Of a stretch of DNA of 8,220 nucleotides, positions 6,836 through 8,220 are shown piece after piece. The stretch comes from Syntrophomonadaceae bacterium (lineage in GTDB: Bacteria; Bacillota_D; Dethiobacteria; DTU022), in assembly GCA_003562605.1 (NCBI GenBank), contig PWUG01000105.1, positions 1 through 8,220 on the forward strand, in the 5' to 3' direction. Every line of letters starts with the position of its first letter. Positions within the stretch are counted from its first letter, which is position 1. The notes under the pieces are model-generated. The model did no database searches. It had not been told where the DNA came from and saw only the letters and a list, made by a program, of their open reading frames with translations. The position numbers were made by a program, and so were the translations under genes.

Positions 6836-6871
6836 TGCGGGGGTCCCTCCTCGTCATAAAAACTCTCTTTT

Positions 6872-6877
6872 ATTATA
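6872..6877 (-). promoter_or_regulatory. Candidate -10 element for the PurL-like gene
   Basis: On the minus strand this reads TATAAT, a perfect -10 hexamer about 37 bases upstream of the start at 6835. No good -35 hexamer is found 16-18 bases further upstream, so it is only a weak promoter call. Confidence 0.25.
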
Positions 6878-7025
6878 TACTACTGATTGCGCTGATTTCC
6901 TGTTGAGCTGCTTACAATCTGTTAAACCGGTATTACAAACTAATGGAAGGAAATATCAGACTGAAAGCAGAATTGTATAGCCGTGACTTAAACAATATTG
7001 AACGAAAGACTGAAAGGAGATTGTC

Positions 7026-8220
7026 ATGTCTGACAGTGGAAAAAACGAGAAGCATTTCCGCCTCCTGAACTGTGAGGAAGCCTCAAAGCACCACTTTGAA
7101 CGGGCGGCAAACAAATTAAAACTAAAGCGGCAGCTTCGCAACTGGTTGAGGATCCCCTTCCGTGAAATTTCGGTGCATTTGCCGGTTGTTATGGATGACG
7201 GTAATCTTCATATTTTCGAAGGGTTCCGTGTCCAGCACAATAATGCCCGTGGGCCACACAAAGGAGGAACCCGCTTTCACCCCAGAGTTACCCTGGGTGA
7301 TATTCGCGGGATGGCTTCCTTGATGACCTGGAAGACTGCCCTGCTGAACCTGCCCCTGGGCGGCGCCAAGGGCGGAGTGGCCTGTGATGCAAAAAAAATG
7401 TCGGAAGCAGAGCTGGAACGGTTGACCCGCAAGTATACCCAGGCAATCAGTGTCGATATCGGGCCGTACCAGGATATCCCGGCACCTGACGTTAACACGG
7501 ATGAAAAAGTAATGGCCTGGATAATGGATGAGTACAGTAAACTGCGCGGTTATTCACCGGCGGTGGTTACCGGCAAGCCGGTTGACCTGGGAGGGTCTCC
7601 CGGGCGAAAAAGTGCTACAGGGCTAGGGGTAGCCTACATTGTTCAACAATGGGCCGTGGAAAATGGATGCAAAATGGAAGAGGCTACTGCCGTCGTACAG
7701 GGTTTTGGCAATGTTGGTTATCATAGTGCTTACCACCTGAGTAAAATGGGCTGTAAGATTGTGGCAATTTCCGATTCGGGTGCCGGAATTGTGAACAAAG
7801 AAGGCCTCGATGTGGAAAAAGTGCTAAAACATAAAGAAGAGACGGGTTCGGTTTCCGGCTTCTCTGGTGCGGACACTGTTAAAAAAGAGAAGATCTTTGC
7901 CCAAAAGTGTGACTTTCTGATTCCCGCCGCCCTGGAAAATGCCATCAAGGGCGATAATTTTGCCGATATTCAGGCCAGGGTGATTTTTGAAGCGGCAAAT
8001 AGCCCAACCTGCCCCCTCTGTGAACCGGATCTCGAGGCGAAAGGAATAACAATCATGCCCGACATCCTGGTCAACAGCGGCGGGGTCGTCGTTTCCTACT
8101 TCGAATGGGTCCAGAACCTGCAGCAGTTCAGCTGGAGCGAAGAACAGGTCGATCTCGAGCTGCAGAAAAAAATGAAAAACGCCTACAACCGGGTTACTGA
8201 AAAAGCCGCGGAAGAAAAAG
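7026..8220 (+). CDS. gdhA: Glutamate dehydrogenase (hexameric type), 3' end cut by window edge
   Basis: The open frame encodes 398 residues to the right edge without a stop; the family is about 415-430 residues, so only the last few dozen are missing. It interconverts glutamate and 2-oxoglutarate plus ammonia in the cytosol. Catalytic and substrate residues align with Clostridium symbiosum GDH at a constant offset of ten: Lys79 in HKGGTRFHP, Lys103 in MTWKTA, Lys115 in LPLGGAKGGV and Asp155 in IPAPDVNTD. Ser357 in VVVSYFEW, with Lys79, is the pair that binds the glutamate side-chain carboxylate, favouring glutamate over leucine or phenylalanine. The Rossmann motif GFGNVG is at 226-231. Asp250 after the second strand hints at NAD rather than NADP, but this is not certain. 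An AAAGGAG ribosome binding site (7013-7019) lies 6 bases before the ATG. It is divergent from the PurL-like gene across a 190-base gap. Confidence 0.93.
   Translation, partial: MSDSGKNEKHFRLLNCEEASKHHFERAANKLKLKRQLRNWLRIPFREISVHLPVVMDDGNLHIFEGFRVQHNNARGPHKGGTRFHPRVTLGDIRGMASLMTWKTALLNLPLGGAKGGVACDAKKMSEAELERLTRKYTQAISVDIGPYQDIPAPDVNTDEKVMAWIMDEYSKLRGYSPAVVTGKPVDLGGSPGRKSATGLGVAYIVQQWAVENGCKMEEATAVVQGFGNVGYHSAYHLSKMGCKIVAISDSGAGIVNKEGLDVEKVLKHKEETGSVSGFSGADTVKKEKIFAQKCDFLIPAALENAIKGDNFADIQARVIFEAANSPTCPLCEPDLEAKGITIMPDILVNSGGVVVSYFEWVQNLQQFSWSEEQVDLELQKKMKNAYNRVTEKAAEEK

Noticed and set aside
7391..7398. Run of eight A in glutamate dehydrogenase as a programmed frameshift site
   Set aside because: The frame continues intact through all known GDH motifs on both sides, so there is no sign of frameshifting or sequencing error.

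Overview
The window looks like ordinary chromosomal DNA of a low-to-mid GC Gram-positive bacterium, most likely an anaerobic member of the Clostridia (Firmicutes). This rests on the strong AGGAGG-type ribosome binding sites, the lipoprotein with a short signal peptide, a glutamate dehydrogenase aligning residue for residue with the clostridial hexameric type, and the general gene repertoire. The genus cannot be settled from the sequence alone. I see no insertion sequence, prophage gene, CRISPR array, tRNA or rRNA.

Layout from left to right: (1) the 3' part of a stand-alone MetE/UroD-like protein on the + strand, cut by the left edge; (2) a HAD-family phosphatase on the - strand, converging on it with a 9-base gap; (3) a MATE multidrug/metabolite exporter on the + strand, followed about 117 bases later by a PilZ-domain protein (probable c-di-GMP effector), also +; (4) a PIG-L/LmbE-type zinc deacetylase on the - strand, converging on the PilZ gene; (5) a very acidic lipoprotein on the + strand; (6) a strong, apparently bidirectional terminator; (7) a single-half PurL-like AIR-synthase-family protein on the - strand with an unusual cysteine cluster; (8) divergently from it, a glutamate dehydrogenase on the + strand that runs off the right edge and lacks only its last few dozen residues.

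The genes alternate strand and are mostly single transcription units, so no shared pathway is evident. MATE plus PilZ is the only same-strand pair that could be co-transcribed. No gene-free stretch exceeds 300 bases. The gaps of roughly 190-200 bases (1668-1862, 4828-5024, 6836-7025) hold only promoter-like and ribosome-binding signals. The most unusual item is the PurL-like protein at 5744-6835. It has both lobes of one AIR-synthase unit with PurL-type signatures, but it is half the length of PurL, has ESHCSPC where PurL has ESHNHP, and carries a CX5CXCX2C cluster not expected in PurL. Its substrate is unknown to me.
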